Below, piece by piece: positions 37,561-48,394 of a stretch of 64,000 bases of DNA; positions within the stretch are counted from its first letter, which is position 1; each line of letters begins with the position of its first letter. This stretch comes from Oopsacas minuta. Taxonomy: Eukaryota; Porifera; Hexactinellida; Lyssacinosida; Leucopsacidae. The stretch covers positions 470,465-534,464 of the forward strand of contig JAKMXF010000296.1 of NCBI GenBank assembly GCA_024704765.1, given 5' to 3'. Below the pieces are notes generated by a model that worked only from the letters and a program-made list of their open reading frames with translations, was not told the origin of the DNA and made no database searches. Position numbers and translations under genes: made by a program.

Positions 37561-39196
37561 CACCTTGCCGAAAGACATCTTTCCGAAAGTTATTTTCCAG
37601 AAGTTATAGTTAATTTATTTGTACTAAAATAGTGATAAATTTTTAGAAGTTTAAGTTTATTGTAGAAAATTGAAATATGAAAATATAATAAAACTGATAT
37701 ATTAGTAAGTTAAATTATGCGTTATACGACGAAGATATTCTAGATGTGGTATATATATTTATTCGTCTACCAACTTCTCTAAACGTCTATTAGGTTGAAC
37801 GTACTTCTTCTTATATTTCTGCAGTTCATGTCCGCATCAAACTTTTTCTAGTGTAATTTCATTATCACTCTGTTCCATAATAATTTTGCTAATTCGTTTA
37901 GAGAGAGTTGGATGCGTTGTGTTAACTCTTATATCGAATGCTCTATGCCACCCCTCCACAGAAGTATTCATCCGTGGCAGAACTCATTCTACTCTACCTC
38001 TAACATTCCATAGTTCTATGGAAAATAACGGACTTCATCTTCGTCCATGATGTTCTAATCCAATCCATGTCTTCTCAAAGTAGTGAATGAAATCACTTAA
38101 GTAATCTACAAGAACATTAAACAGGGAATCAATGAGTTCTCCATGTCATAGAAAGACATCTATTCCCGGTACAAATGCTATTACCCGAAATTCCTTCATA
38201 ATCACCACGAATTGTTCATCACATTGTTAGCGAAGTTGAAATCCTTGGGCCTGAATCAGTCGCCAAATCGCTTGCCCGAAATGAAAATACATGCCTGAAG
38301 TACTGAGTTGGAAAATTCTGTGTAAGTGCGTTTAAAGCAGCTCTTTCAAAATCGATCATTATCGTATCAGGTTGTAATGAGGGATCACGCCCCTTCAGAG
38401 TAGAGAAGATTTGATTGTACGTCATTTCTGTTTTATTTTTAGCTATACAAAAGATTAGAAGAATTGTCACGGTCTCAGTCTATCACGCATGGACAGTGTA
38501 TAATTGGTATCCAAGTGGTGCGGAATCAAATGTCAATAGCAAAACCACTTTAGGTATCGAGCTAGCAGTCTGATGTTTTCTTCTGTTCCGAGGATAATTA
38601 GATAGATCTCTGGCTTGTTGAAGATTAAAATTTGTTGGCCCCTTGTTGTATGTATAGATTCGTAAAAATCTATATCTGAAAGTTTCCTCTTGCGTCGTAC
38701 AATTTTAGACAAGTATTCTTTAGTGGGTAGTTTTATTGCTGCATCAATTGAGATTGGGCTTGTTGCATTCTGGATTACCGAAGAAGTACTTCTTCAGTTA
38801 GTGTAGATCGGAATTTAATCGCTTCTATAGTTTTAACTGCCTCAATAGATCCGAAATCGGGTTGATGATTGTGGCTTAGAGGTGCCTTTTACAAATTCGC
38901 TTATTCTATAAGTTATCATACGACTATTACATAAACCTCTCTTCTCACAACGCCAATAAGTTGAATGATCAGTATCTGGATCTTTGATATATATGTAATC
39001 ATTATATATCAGCTTATTTCCCCCGAAAATTGTTGATGTCAATTCCATTTTATCGAAAATAGTAATTATTCGATATTGCCAGTATTTATAGCGATTATAC
39101 GGTAGAATGTGTATAAATACCTACCATTCATTAAATTATTTATTTTATATATATAATTTGTCCCATATGATTAATTTAATATCTTTCGGCAAGGTG
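37561..39196 (-). mobile_element. MULE (Mutator-like) transposon relic
   Basis: Ends are inverted repeats: CACCTTGCCGAAAGACAT at the left and, complemented, CACCTTGCCGAAAGATAT at the right. Between them is a - strand pseudogene with FLYWCH and MULE motifs. The flanks (GTGCTAGGT and TCCGGACAC) do not match, so any target duplication is lost. Confidence 0.75.
38219..39048 (-). pseudogene. FLYWCH-MULE transposase relic
   Basis: From the N-terminus on the - strand (39048 down): an FLYWCH-type zinc finger, YWRCEKRGLCNSRMIT (about 38900-38960). Then, after frame breaks, GYQLYTVHA (about 38500), NKTEMTYNQIFSTLKGRDP, LQPDTIMIDFERAALNAL (about 38330-38390) with the conserved catalytic-region Asp, and a short decayed end. 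This order is typical of animal MULE-type transposases. Two stops after YTVHA and other breaks make it inactive. A separate C-terminal piece of such a protein is at 10640-11006 and is not part of this copy. Confidence 0.72.
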
Positions 39197-40344
39197 TCCG
39201 GACACGGCCACTTGAGTCATATTGTTGAATTAGTCAATTGCTTATTCATATAATTAATATACCCTTCTTGGTTTACTTCCACCGCTGTTTGGCTTCTGTT
39301 TAGATCGGGAAGATGTCTAGAGTATGAAATATTGCCATCGTCATGCAAGTAAGAATATTGACAATTTACTTCATATTTTACATAAATTCATTTAGATTCT
39401 GGAATGAATGTTATTGATAATCAATATTAGCTTGAGCAACTGGAATGTAATTTGTTTTTGATTAGGAAAGGGTTTAATGTAGTTTGTATTTGTAGAATTC
39501 AAATCTTAGTGAGAAAAAATCAAACATATTAGGGCTAAACTAATTGTCCAATCTCCTTTTAATTTTGGAAAAACAATCATTATTAGTGACTAATGAAATA
39601 TCCCATTTTAAATTATTTAAGATGAATTCGTCAGAATTATTCAACTTTAAATCAGTTTCACCAAGAAACTATTATCAAAACAGAATGGAAGGGTGTCCAC
39701 ACATTCCATCTCATGACTAATTTAGTTACTTGCCGTTAATGTGTTGTTAGATTATTCCATATTCATTTCTAAATATGTATATGTGTCACCATTTCGCTAT
39801 CTGAATCACGTACATCACTATATTATTTGGAACAGACAAGACCTCAGCATGTATTAAATTATTTGCAGGTTCATTGAGATTTAAACTAGACAATAAACTG
39901 AAGATAAACGCTTCGTCATTTGCATGTTTATCTCGTAATTCTGCTATTCATAATATAAATTTTTCGATTGCATTAGTAACAGCATGAAAAGACCTAAACC
40001 AAACATCTGCATTATACCAAAACATTCAACTTTCTCAAAGATAAGCAAGAGATAAATATTTTGAGAACCTTTCAAGATTTAGACTCATAAAATGCTGATA
40101 ACATGAATATATTCTAGGAATTGATCGAAGTAATAATGAGAACTCTACAATACACAACTTTGATTGGTTTTGAATGTTTCAGATCTAAAAAACGTATTGC
40201 ATTTCACACTCGTTATTTAGGAATAAGTATAGGTTATGGGCACTGCTCTCACATCTTGCAATATGTTTTCTCACATCTGAACCATTTATAATACAATTTG
40301 TTCCTGTTTGCTTTACGATTGTTTCCGCACGTTATATGTTTGTC
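39197..40344. other. non-coding
   Basis: A+T-rich intron sequence. Nothing recognised. Confidence 0.4.
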
Positions 40345-40522
40345 CAGAATTGACTAAAGAAACTGGAGGATCCCAGGGCAGATTTTTGGCATACAAGAGT
40401 GTTTTGGCCCTGGTTCGAACATTTTGAGAATTGGAACAAAATTCACACATATAGTGGAAATATGATATATTTGTCACCTTTTTCAATTTTATGAAAAATC
40501 ACATTATTTGCCATTGTTCACC
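40345..40522 (+). repeat. dispersed repeat, copy 1
   Basis: Shares TTTTTGGCATACARRGTRTTTTGG with diverged flanks (an RTTCRRAC/ATTCAGAC stretch, then CACCTTTTT...ATTTT) with copies at about 54900-55050 and about 61805-61975. All three read on the + strand. No terminal repeats were found, and its class is unknown. Confidence 0.5.
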
Positions 40523-41641
40523 TAATACGAGGGTCGTTCAAAAAGTTTTTAGAATGATTGCCGTAAGTTCATTTCTTGTACACCAATATATCTTTTATCT
40601 ATAGTACACTATTTATAACTACTCTAGTTAAATATCTAAGCTTTTTATCTGTTATTTCTTTTAAACAGCTACTTATGTAGTCAGCACTGTGTCTGATTTT
40701 AAATTCGTACCGATTTAATTTGGAAAGGAGGGACTTTCGCGCAATGATTTTTTATGACTTTATGAGAAAACTCAGTCTTAATGCATCACATATTTAACTT
40801 TAGGACACATTTGGAGAAAATCACCATCTTTGGCTATAGTGTACGACTGATACGGTGATTTTACCCGTAGACGAAAGACTCTAAGTGATGAGATGTGATC
40901 AGAACGTTCTGGGGATGCGGTTAACCAGAAAATATCCAGAAAGTTAAGAAAATAATCAAAAATGAGCGTCAATCATAATAGACGAAATAATTAGTAACCT
41001 AGACATCAACAGAGGAAGCCTCCATGCCATACTTCATGGTAATCTCTTGGTGAGGAAAGTCGCTGCACGTTGGATTCCACATAATTTTCTGAAGAACAAA
41101 TGACAACTCGAGTGGATTGGTGCAAATTTTGATCAGAAAATTCGACCATGGTAGTTCAAAGCTATTGAATACATTAATTACGGGATATGTGACTTGGATT
41201 TACCAATATGACCCAGAGACGAAGAAACAAGCAAATGGTAGCCAGTTTCATCTCTAAAAAGGGACATGTTGCTAATATTCCCCTTATAGAGCAAAAGACT
41301 GTAACTACGAATTGGTATGTCAACATTTGCATGCCTCAGGTGATAGAAAAGTGGAGCATTTTACATCCTAAAGCCTACCTCACCTCACTTCAATGGCACC
41401 ATGACAATGCAAGTGCACAAAAGGCAGCTTTGACAATGGATTTCTTTGAAGAAAATGATATAAAATTGATACACCATCCATCATATTCCCCAATTTGGCA
41501 ACATGTGACTTCTTTCTTTTGCCTAAACTAAAAATGGAGATCAAAGGGGTTCATTTAAATAATGCAGGATAGGGAAGACTGGCTTATAAAGAGGCCCCAA
41601 GACTTAACCAAAAAAGACTGGGAAAATTGTTTTGAAAGTTG

Positions 41642-41668
41642 CACAGTGGCACGGCATGTGGAAATAGG
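41642..41668 (+). repeat. left terminal inverted repeat (RSS-like)
   Basis: CACAGTG heptamer, then a 7-base spacer (GCACGGC), then ATGTGGAAATAGG. Preceded by the target copy AGTTG. Confidence 0.88.
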
Positions 41669-42252
41669 TGAAAAATTATAAGCTCAAATTGCTTTATGAT
41701 GTTGATATCTGAATTCAGCACTCCCACAAACCTCGGAAAACATTTGACCTCTCTACAATAGACTTTCCATTTAGCTCCCACGTCTATTCTAATGAGAGCA
41801 TAATTGAAATTCGAAAGATTGATTTATGGTTTGAATTTTGGTCATGATGTAATTTTGAATAATTTGGATTCTCCACGTCAAATAACTGCAATTTATAGTA
41901 TACCAATCGAAAGCTCTTATGTTGCTAAATAATAAATCACGTTAATCTTGGCTCCAATGAACAGATGGAATTTACTATTCTCATTTTAAACAAGCTTGTT
42001 CGTGCAAGTGCAATAAATAGAACACATTTCATTAAAACTCGAGTACTTTTTTGCCTTCACTTGCGGAACTTTCCATTACACTTTCCTAATAGCTCTTTCG
42101 TCTTCTACAAAATGCACTTTAAATTATGGTGTCAGGAAGTGTCAACGATATTTTTTTGCGATTTTAAATGTAATCCATTCACAATTATCTAATTTTTGGC
42201 CCATATAAATCATAAATAATTGTTGTGGTTGTTTATTAGCACATTTTTCATT

Positions 42253-44410
42253 ATGAATAACGAAGATGCATACACGTTCTTAACTGCACAAAAGAACAAA
42301 ACAATCACTTCTCTGCGTCCTTGTTTATTGTCCTCAATAATTTGGAAGCAACAGAGCATGATACAGTTCAGAGATATTTTCCGATACTCAGAGAAGATAG
42401 GGAGAATACCTGAAACGAGCCGATATAACTACTTAGAATGTGATACCTTTTCACACACCACTTAAACACCCGAGATTGAGTACAGATTATGAATGCTCAG
42501 ATGAAGTCACGGTGATTGTGAGTGTTTCTTCTAGCCAATCAACCTCTGTTTTCGAAGAAGACTCTACTAAGCCCACCCGTAAGCCTCGAACGGAATTATC
42601 AACTAAAGGTCTTCACAACCGATTGTCCTCTTTACTAACATATCTTGAAAAAGTTTCTTTTCCAAAGAATGTTTCCGGGAAAGAACTATCCTGTTACCTA
42701 ATTGTGCTATATTCACAGACTGAATACAACTTGACTACTACCAAGTTCTGTAAAGAAATTATTGCTAAGGGAAGCTTCAGTCCAGTCTGCAATAAATTGA
42801 CCTGCGATAAAGCTGCGTTCTTGATGAATTCTTTAGAAATTGGAAAGAAGAAATACATCGATTTAAGGCGTTTATTGCTTTCAAATGTCTAGCTTCCAGG
42901 TTACAATCGATTAGCTACCCATCGATCTCAAATTTGCTTGACTAATGACATCTTTTCAGTTGATCGAGAACATCGGGTAGGCATTGCTGTATCTTACAAA
43001 AAGCTTCTGACTCATACAGTAAACAGAATATTGACTGCTACTGCCAACGAATTTCCAAGCGCCAGCAATCCTAAAAAGATACGAATTTCAGATGGACTTA
43101 ACGGTTCTGGCTCTCACCCAGTTTATCAGCAGGCGACTCACTCCAATATATCAACAAGAGTTTTATTTTATTCGGGTTTAAAGTGATTTCCATATCCGAC
43201 ATCGATAACAAACTGATTTGGAAAACCCTCTACCAAATTCTCCTTTCTCAATTAGACCCATTGCTATACTAGCTCTACAGGAGAACGAAGACACTATTCG
43301 ATATCTTATGGATACACTAATCAATAAGGAGTCTACAGAGATAACGGAAAAGGGTTTAGAACTAACAAGCGAATTTTGTGAAGTTGAAATTCAACGTTCA
43401 CAATTGGATGGCAAAATAGCTAAGATTATTAGTGGAGCTGGGGGTGCATGTTGCCAGTTCTGTACAGCGACATTCAAACAAATCCATGACCCGGATATCA
43501 TAAAAGACGGTTTTCCAATTAATCGATCCATCATAGACCTCAAAGTATTATTTGATGAAATTAACGAAGAGGAGTTTCTATCATTATCTTCTGACAACAG
43601 ATTCAACGTCACACACAGACCAATATCTGACTTAGAAACCCTACCCAGTTCGCCTTTGTATACATATCTCCAATGTTTTGGCTGGTTTTTCATCTAATTA
43701 ACCATTTGCACGCAGGAGTATTTAAGTGGTCACCAACTTCTAAGAGGGTCTCAGATGCTAAAACTTTCGTTACAAGTTTAATTAAAGACAATCTCATTGT
43801 TATCATTGACATCCCTTCAACACAAGGTGGCACAACGACTACTGGTAATGTGGTAAGACGATGCTTGATAAGAAGGGATGACAACGATTAAGATTTCCTC
43901 TACTGGGTTTTGACAGTGATCCCGTCTGAGTTCAAGTCCCACATAATTGAAATTCACACATGCCTAGGAGTAGTCCTACGCGTCTATAATAGCAGCAGAG
44001 GAGTGGATACAGAAGAACTAGCGCTTGTTTCCAGTAATATCTACCAGTCAATTCTCTGTGCATTTCCTTGGGCTTATGTTTCCCCGACGTTACACAAACT
44101 GTTAGCACATGCACCGGAAATCATCTCAACGTTTAATGATGGACATGGGCTAGAGAACTTATCTGAAAAAAGACTAGAGGCTTCTAACAAATATATTCGG
44201 AGATACAGAGATCGTCTTGCTTGCAAGTTTTCTTTTGAAGAAAATTTAAAGGATGTATTTGTTCGATTGATTTCTCACAGTGATCTCATGCTGTTAATGA
44301 ATCGCAAGTTTTCTATTCCGAGGCCTCCATCTAGTCAAGGACTTAGAAGTAGCCAAGATATTTTAGTGAACACCCTTATTCGTGATCATGAAGATCATAA
44401 TGATGATTAA
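42253..44410 (+). pseudogene. RAG1-like (Transib superfamily) transposase relic
   Basis: About 700 codons of a degraded transposase in which RAG1-family landmarks appear in order. A possible start is at 42253. A basic helical region with TELSTKGLHNRL and KELSCYLIVLYSQ is at 42590-42720. ISDGLNGSGSHPVYQQ (Asp at 43091) is a candidate for the first catalytic Asp. RPIAILALQENEDT leads to SQLDGKIAKI (Asp at 43407), matching the second. CQFC (43452-43463) equals the zinc pair C727/C730 of mouse RAG1. A GGTTTTGNVVRR box is at about 43826. HKLLAH (44093-44110) equals H937/H942. Then SEKRLEASNKYIRRYR, with Glu at 44177, matches catalytic E962. Stops near 42890 and 43891 and frameshifts near 42450, 43170-43230 and 43680 inactivate it. 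Family position between Transib and RAG1L is unresolved. Confidence 0.88.
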
Positions 44411-44601
44411 AAGTAAACCTCTCAGTCGATTAATAGAAAATTTGGGGAATTTTCACACCTCAGATAGGTGACAATGACGTCATAACTTTGTCACCTGAAG
44501 GGATAGAGAAAAAATGAGTATATCATTCGATTCTTTGGGGTCGAAAACCTATATGACAATAATACATTTTGAGGACCTATGTCCCATCAAAATGCCTATT
44601 T

Positions 44602-44630
44602 CCACATTCTGACCATTTCGTGCCACTGTG
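44602..44630 (-). repeat. right terminal inverted repeat (RSS-like)
   Basis: On the complement: CACAGTG heptamer, a 16-base spacer starting GCACG, then ATGTGGAAATAGG. Followed on the + strand by AGTTG. Confidence 0.85.
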
Positions 44631-44668
44631 AGTTGGTTTAGAAGGATGGATTTATGCATACAGTCATC

Positions 44669-44752
44669 TAGTATATACTTCGAGAAACTATATAATAATA
44701 ATCCATTTCCTAGTATATACTTCGAGAAACTATATAATAATAATCCATTTCC
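44669..44752 (+). repeat. 42-bp direct tandem duplication in the mariner 3' end
   Basis: Two consecutive copies of a 42-bp unit beginning TAGTATATACTTCGAG and ending CCATTTCC. It covers the last transposase codons (YFEKL) and the following untranslated sequence. Confidence 0.85.
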
Positions 44753-44799
44753 TACTATTGCTTCTATAGATTCTAAAAACTTTTTGGACTACCCTCGTA

Positions 44800-45174
44800 T
44801 GGTTGGTAGATGTGGAAATTTGAATCACGTGTCGCTCATTATGCCACACGTACTGACTTCATTTTTGTCCCAATACAAAATTTTTATGTGTTAATTATGT
44901 CATCATTACTCTACAAAAAGATCTAAATTTCCCGAAAATCGTTTTTGTTGAAATCTTCATATTCATCTATTACGAAGTGCCTTGATATCAAACCAAAAAC
45001 CACGTGGGAGCTCCAGGGTTGCCAACTATGCCCTTTTAACTGCATTTGGGTGGAATATGGATAATATATGCTTTAAATTTCTTTGGTATATTCCTGTAGC
45101 ACGTGGTGCGGTGTATATTCCGTTTCGTAGCTACAATCAACACTATTAAATATAGCTGTTTAATCTTTAACTAA
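44800..45174. other. non-coding
   Basis: Intron sequence after the mariner. Nothing recognised. Confidence 0.4.
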
Positions 45175-45304
45175 CAAGAGGTACTAAGTTGTCGCGCAGC
45201 GAACTAACAAGCAAAGCACCCTTGTCTTCTCTGATACAGACATCATTAACTTAGTTTCGTGAGGCATAGCAATGCCGTGCAATTGCATAGCTTGATACCT
45301 CTTG
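45175..45304. repeat. 130-bp MITE, family with TCGCGCAGCGA
   Basis: Ends CAAGAGGTACTAAGTTG and, complemented, CAAGAGGTATCAAGCTATG. It shares GAGGWACTAWGYTGTCGCGC and AGCGAMCTARCAAG with the left arm of the element at 62110-62273. Non-coding. Confidence 0.6.
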
Positions 45305-45316
45305 TTCCTGTCTTAG

Positions 45317-45384
45317 GTATTCATTTCCAACAGTTTTTTTCTACTTCCGATATGCAGTTGTTGTCTTCAAATTCTTCAGTCACT
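45317..45384 (+). CDS. tentative small exon of the exchanger
   Basis: The splice phases demand an exon that enters in phase 1 and leaves in phase 0 between the exons at 5753 and 46639. Here a pyrimidine-rich tract ends in CTTAG at 45316. The following 68 bases continue the Gly codon and encode IHFQQFFSTSDMQLL, then SSNSSVT. This lumenal-loop-like peptide has an N-glycosylation motif and about the length missing relative to NHE6. The donor (ACT|GTATTT) is poor, and the residues are not conserved enough to be sure. Part of the pyrimidine tract is the end of the adjacent MITE. Another undetected exon could fill the role instead. Confidence 0.3.
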
Positions 45385-46638
45385 GTATTTCCAATGGAAC
45401 TAAATCTGGGCAATAGAGGACGCGTTCAGTATTTACATAGTTTCTAATAAAAAGTGCAATCATCAAATTCAGGTCATGAACTGTTGTGAACTTTGTGACA
45501 TTTTAAGAATTTTATGCAGTTTGAATATACATCATTAGATAATGAGTAGGGTTGGTTTCGGTTTCCGGTTAACCAGTTAACCGTTGCTATATCCAATTGA
45601 CTGCTACGAGAATATTTATATTCCGTTAATAGCCTAGTATCATTTCCAACAATATTTCAGTATTTCTAAGGTTTTTAGTGTTAAGATATATTTATGCACG
45701 AAATCAACTAGTTATGTACTTAAGAGAGGATATATTTTAGGTCCGTATTCTCAAATTCACAAGTTTTGTAATAGATAATTGCATCTCGATTGCCATAATG
45801 TTAAGGAAAATTTTTATATGGTGTCGTCTTTTTGGCAAGATTCAGTGGTTACTCATACTTTTTGGATCTCAGATCGGTATAGGATTATTTATTTAATTTA
45901 TCCGTTCTATTGATTAACCTGGGAAACCTTATATGAAATTTTTATGATGATATTATCGGATATAACTTAACAAATAGTATTGTTTTGATTTTTTCAAAGA
46001 ATCAGGATTTCTATCAACCCTGCCTATAAACATTGCTGATGACAACCGTGATTGTACAAAGTTATTTTTCCTATGCCTTGGTGAAGACTGTATTTTACCA
46101 ATTTATATAGATTATTTTCTTTAGCGGTTTTCTGCAGGATAGACAAATTTTTCTAACTTGATAATAGTTCTGGTTACTTTGTTTGTTTGATTAGAATGTA
46201 TTATATATTCCGAAATCGTTACTCGGTTGTATAAACCTCGTCGATACTCTGAGATCCTATCAGTCTCGAGGGAGGCTAATCGTACTCAGATTTTAATCGC
46301 TCTATGGTGGATCCTATTTGTCTAATTTATACAATATGCACACATTTATATATTTAAGTTCTACAATGTAACCTCCACAAATTGGTTGTCTGGAGGGGCA
46401 GAAGTTTATTACTCAGCTTTCCGATTGCTTCTAATTGCCCAATTTATTTAAGTGCATTTGTATGTGAATACTTAATACTTATCTTTAACTACGTTTTCAT
46501 AAGCCTCATTTGTAGCGGTTCCATATATTCTGACCTTTAACAAATCTAGAACTTGTTCTTCCAGTGTATTCAATTTATTAGTAATCCTACTCAATAAGAA
46601 GTCATATCATATTCTTTCTTTACCCATTCTTTTCGTAG
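45385..46638. other. non-coding, end of intron 1
   Basis: Possible remnants of a repeat starting TAGGGTTGGTTTCGGTTT (about 45548) and ending CAACCCTG (about 46022). The last 20 bases are pyrimidine-rich and end in the acceptor CGTAG. Confidence 0.45.
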
Positions 46639-46939
46639 GTTGTTTTCACCAAAGACGATTTTCTATGGCTACTTCACAATGAAACAACTTTGGAAATATC
46701 TGTGAGCAGAATTGTTTCCAATAATGAATCTCCCGGTGATAGAATCGAATCTTTGTTTCTGTTTGACCCCGAAACTTTTTTCTATATTCTACTTCCACCA
46801 ATAATATTTTATGCTGGATATAGTATGAAAAAACGTCACTTTTTTCGGAACATATTTTCCTTGCTTACATATGCATTCATTGGAACTACTATTTCCACTT
46901 TCGTCATTGGTACAATTTTATATTCCTATGTATTATTAG
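46639..46939 (+). CDS. NHE6/7/9-like: Na+/H+ exchanger (NHE6/7/9-like), internal exon
   Basis: A 301-bp exon between a TTTTCGTAG acceptor and a G|GTGAGT donor, entering in phase 0 and leaving in phase 1. It encodes a polar lumenal segment with N-glycosylation motifs (NETT, NNES), then FLFDPETFFYILLPPIIF, YAGYSMKKRHFFRNIFSLLTY, and a further helix AFIGTTISTFVIGTILYSY. FFxxLLPPIIF is the conserved helix of SLC9 exchangers often linked to amiloride sensitivity. The YAGYSxKRRHFFRN that follows is specific to the NHE6/7/9 branch. The next exon at 54398 starts in the matching phase. Confidence 0.95.
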
Positions 46940-48394
46940 GTGAGTATCATTTTTAATTTCTATTCAAAGGTGGTTTCACTATTTTGAGGAACTAGTCAAT
47001 TTGTTTATGTTGTTGCAGCTTGTGTAACTAAAAATTTCGGAATTTGGCAACAATTACTATTCTTCACTAATCATGGCTGAGGTTGTTTAATCGATTAAAC
47101 TTTGTTCGATAACTGAGGTTATCCGACCAGCCGCTAATATCCTTCTTCTGCAAAAGATGATGCCTCATACTAGAATGTATATATTCATCATATCTACTGT
47201 ATACCATTACTATTTTAGGTTTCTCTGGATGCAACATCCAGGTTTAGATATGGGCTACTGGCCATAGATAGACAACTATGCAACTAATCGACGCGAAATT
47301 ATCCATTCACCAGGCGTATATATATCTCAAACTATTAACCAGGAAAAGATTAGGACGTCATTTATCAAATTTCAATCTGACCAATCAGTTCACTCTCATT
47401 GTAATTTATTTTGATTGCAATTATATTGGTTACGATTAAGGCATTAGTCGATCGTGTTGAACAAGATCTCGATTCCGATCTTAGCTGAAATTATGATCAA
47501 GATCCATATTTCAATAACGATCGCGATCCCGACCTCGATCATTTTTCCAATCCTTTGTATAATATTCAGGACATATATTTTTGATAGTTACATCATTTCT
47601 TATGCCAAAAGAAACATAGGAGGAGAATCACCTCATTCTTCGAACGAGTATTACTGATTGTTGAACACAAATTTGGAATCATTTCCTAAGTATAAACTCG
47701 CTAAGGATAGTAGCATACAAAGTATACAAAAATGATTAATAATTTGTGTGCAACATATGATCGTACGATTATAATGCCCTACATACCTATGGACTGTTGC
47801 GTAATATTTTGAGGCACTGTAAGATACTACCATTGATATTGAGCATCTATAATATTTTGAAGCACGATGATATTTTGAATAGAATGCTAGCAAAACCAAC
47901 AAAACCAATGGGCCATCTATGGCGTATTATAGCGTGAGAATTAGTAAGAGGTCCTATTTCCCTCCATTGGTTTCCGATATGCTAGGTATTACGTACCTCA
48001 GGTGTCGCCAACATGCTTGTGGTTTATGTCCCAAAAGGCGATTACACCAGGAAGAAGCGAAGCACTCTGGAGTTCGTACGCTCTGAATAAACATTTGACG
48101 GTGTCTTATTCATAGAATATCTGGTTTCCACTTTGAGAGATGAATTTGGGAGGTTATTGTAACGTCATGTCTCGTACTTTAGGTATTTACATTATACCTA
48201 CCTCAGAATATTATACTTCCTCATTTTAGTATAAAACAGGCCTGGATGCATTATGATACCGAATTAGAATTTATCTAAAATGTCGCTTACTTGTTAAAAC
48301 TGTGTGTAATAAAGAATTATAACCTAGAATACTAGAATTTCTATGGTATATGTTCAGTTTCCAAAGACTTTTGTCTCTTTTCAACAAATACGAA
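46940..48394. other. intron 2, first part, with a GATC-rich cluster
   Basis: After the GTGAGT donor no coding signal is seen. Eight GATC tetranucleotides lie between 47450 and 47540, far above chance for A+T-rich DNA, in a quasi-periodic GATCTCGATTCC-like tract. Around 48120-48170 a stretch resembles 4830-4890 (both with TTTGGGAGGTTA), which is probably another diverged repeat. Confidence 0.5.

Larger units (their letters stand above)
41642..44630 (+). mobile_element. RAG1/Transib-like transposon with RSS-type ends and 5-bp TSD
   Basis: A 2,989-bp element whose two ends both start CACAGTGGCACG, so both carry the CACAGTG heptamer of V(D)J recombination signals. A second shared block, ATGTGGAAATAGG, lies further in at each end. 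It is flanked exactly by AGTTG (41637-41641 and 44631-44635). A 5-bp duplication and CAC-GTG ends are the known signature of the Transib/RAG superfamily. The element carries one transposase pseudogene (42253-44410) on the + strand. The left 0.6 kb has no reading frame, and I see no RAG2-like gene. It sits inside a mariner coding region. Confidence 0.92.
40735..44690 (+). pseudogene. mariner transposase relic, interrupted by the RAG1-like insertion
   Basis: N-terminal pieces (RAMIFYDFMRKLSLN, about 40740) and GSLHAILHGNLLVRKVAARW (about 41020) are followed by KQMVASFISKKGHVANIPL (about 41227). HHDNAS, with the second catalytic Asp, is at about 41397. The third motif is decayed (YSPIWQHVTSFF where YSPDLAPxDFF is expected). 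The coding end is broken at 41641: NCFES lies left of the insertion, and FRRMDLCIQSSSIYFEKL lies right of it. Several stops and frameshifts predate or accompany the insertion. It is an old DD34D mariner. Confidence 0.82.
40528..44797 (+). mobile_element. mariner transposon, split by the RAG1-like element
   Basis: Ends CGAGGGTCGTTCAAAAAG (left) and, complemented, CGAGGGTAGTCCAAAAAG (right), flanked by TA (40526-40527 and 44798-44799). Without the 2,994 bp made of the inserted element plus one duplicated AGTTG, the length is about 1,276 bp, as expected for mariner. Confidence 0.9.

Noticed and set aside
41642-44630. A true RSS nonamer (ACAAAAACC) next to the heptamers
   Set aside because: No ACAAAAACC-like block lies 12 or 23 bases from either heptamer; the second conserved block is ATGTGGAAATAGG.
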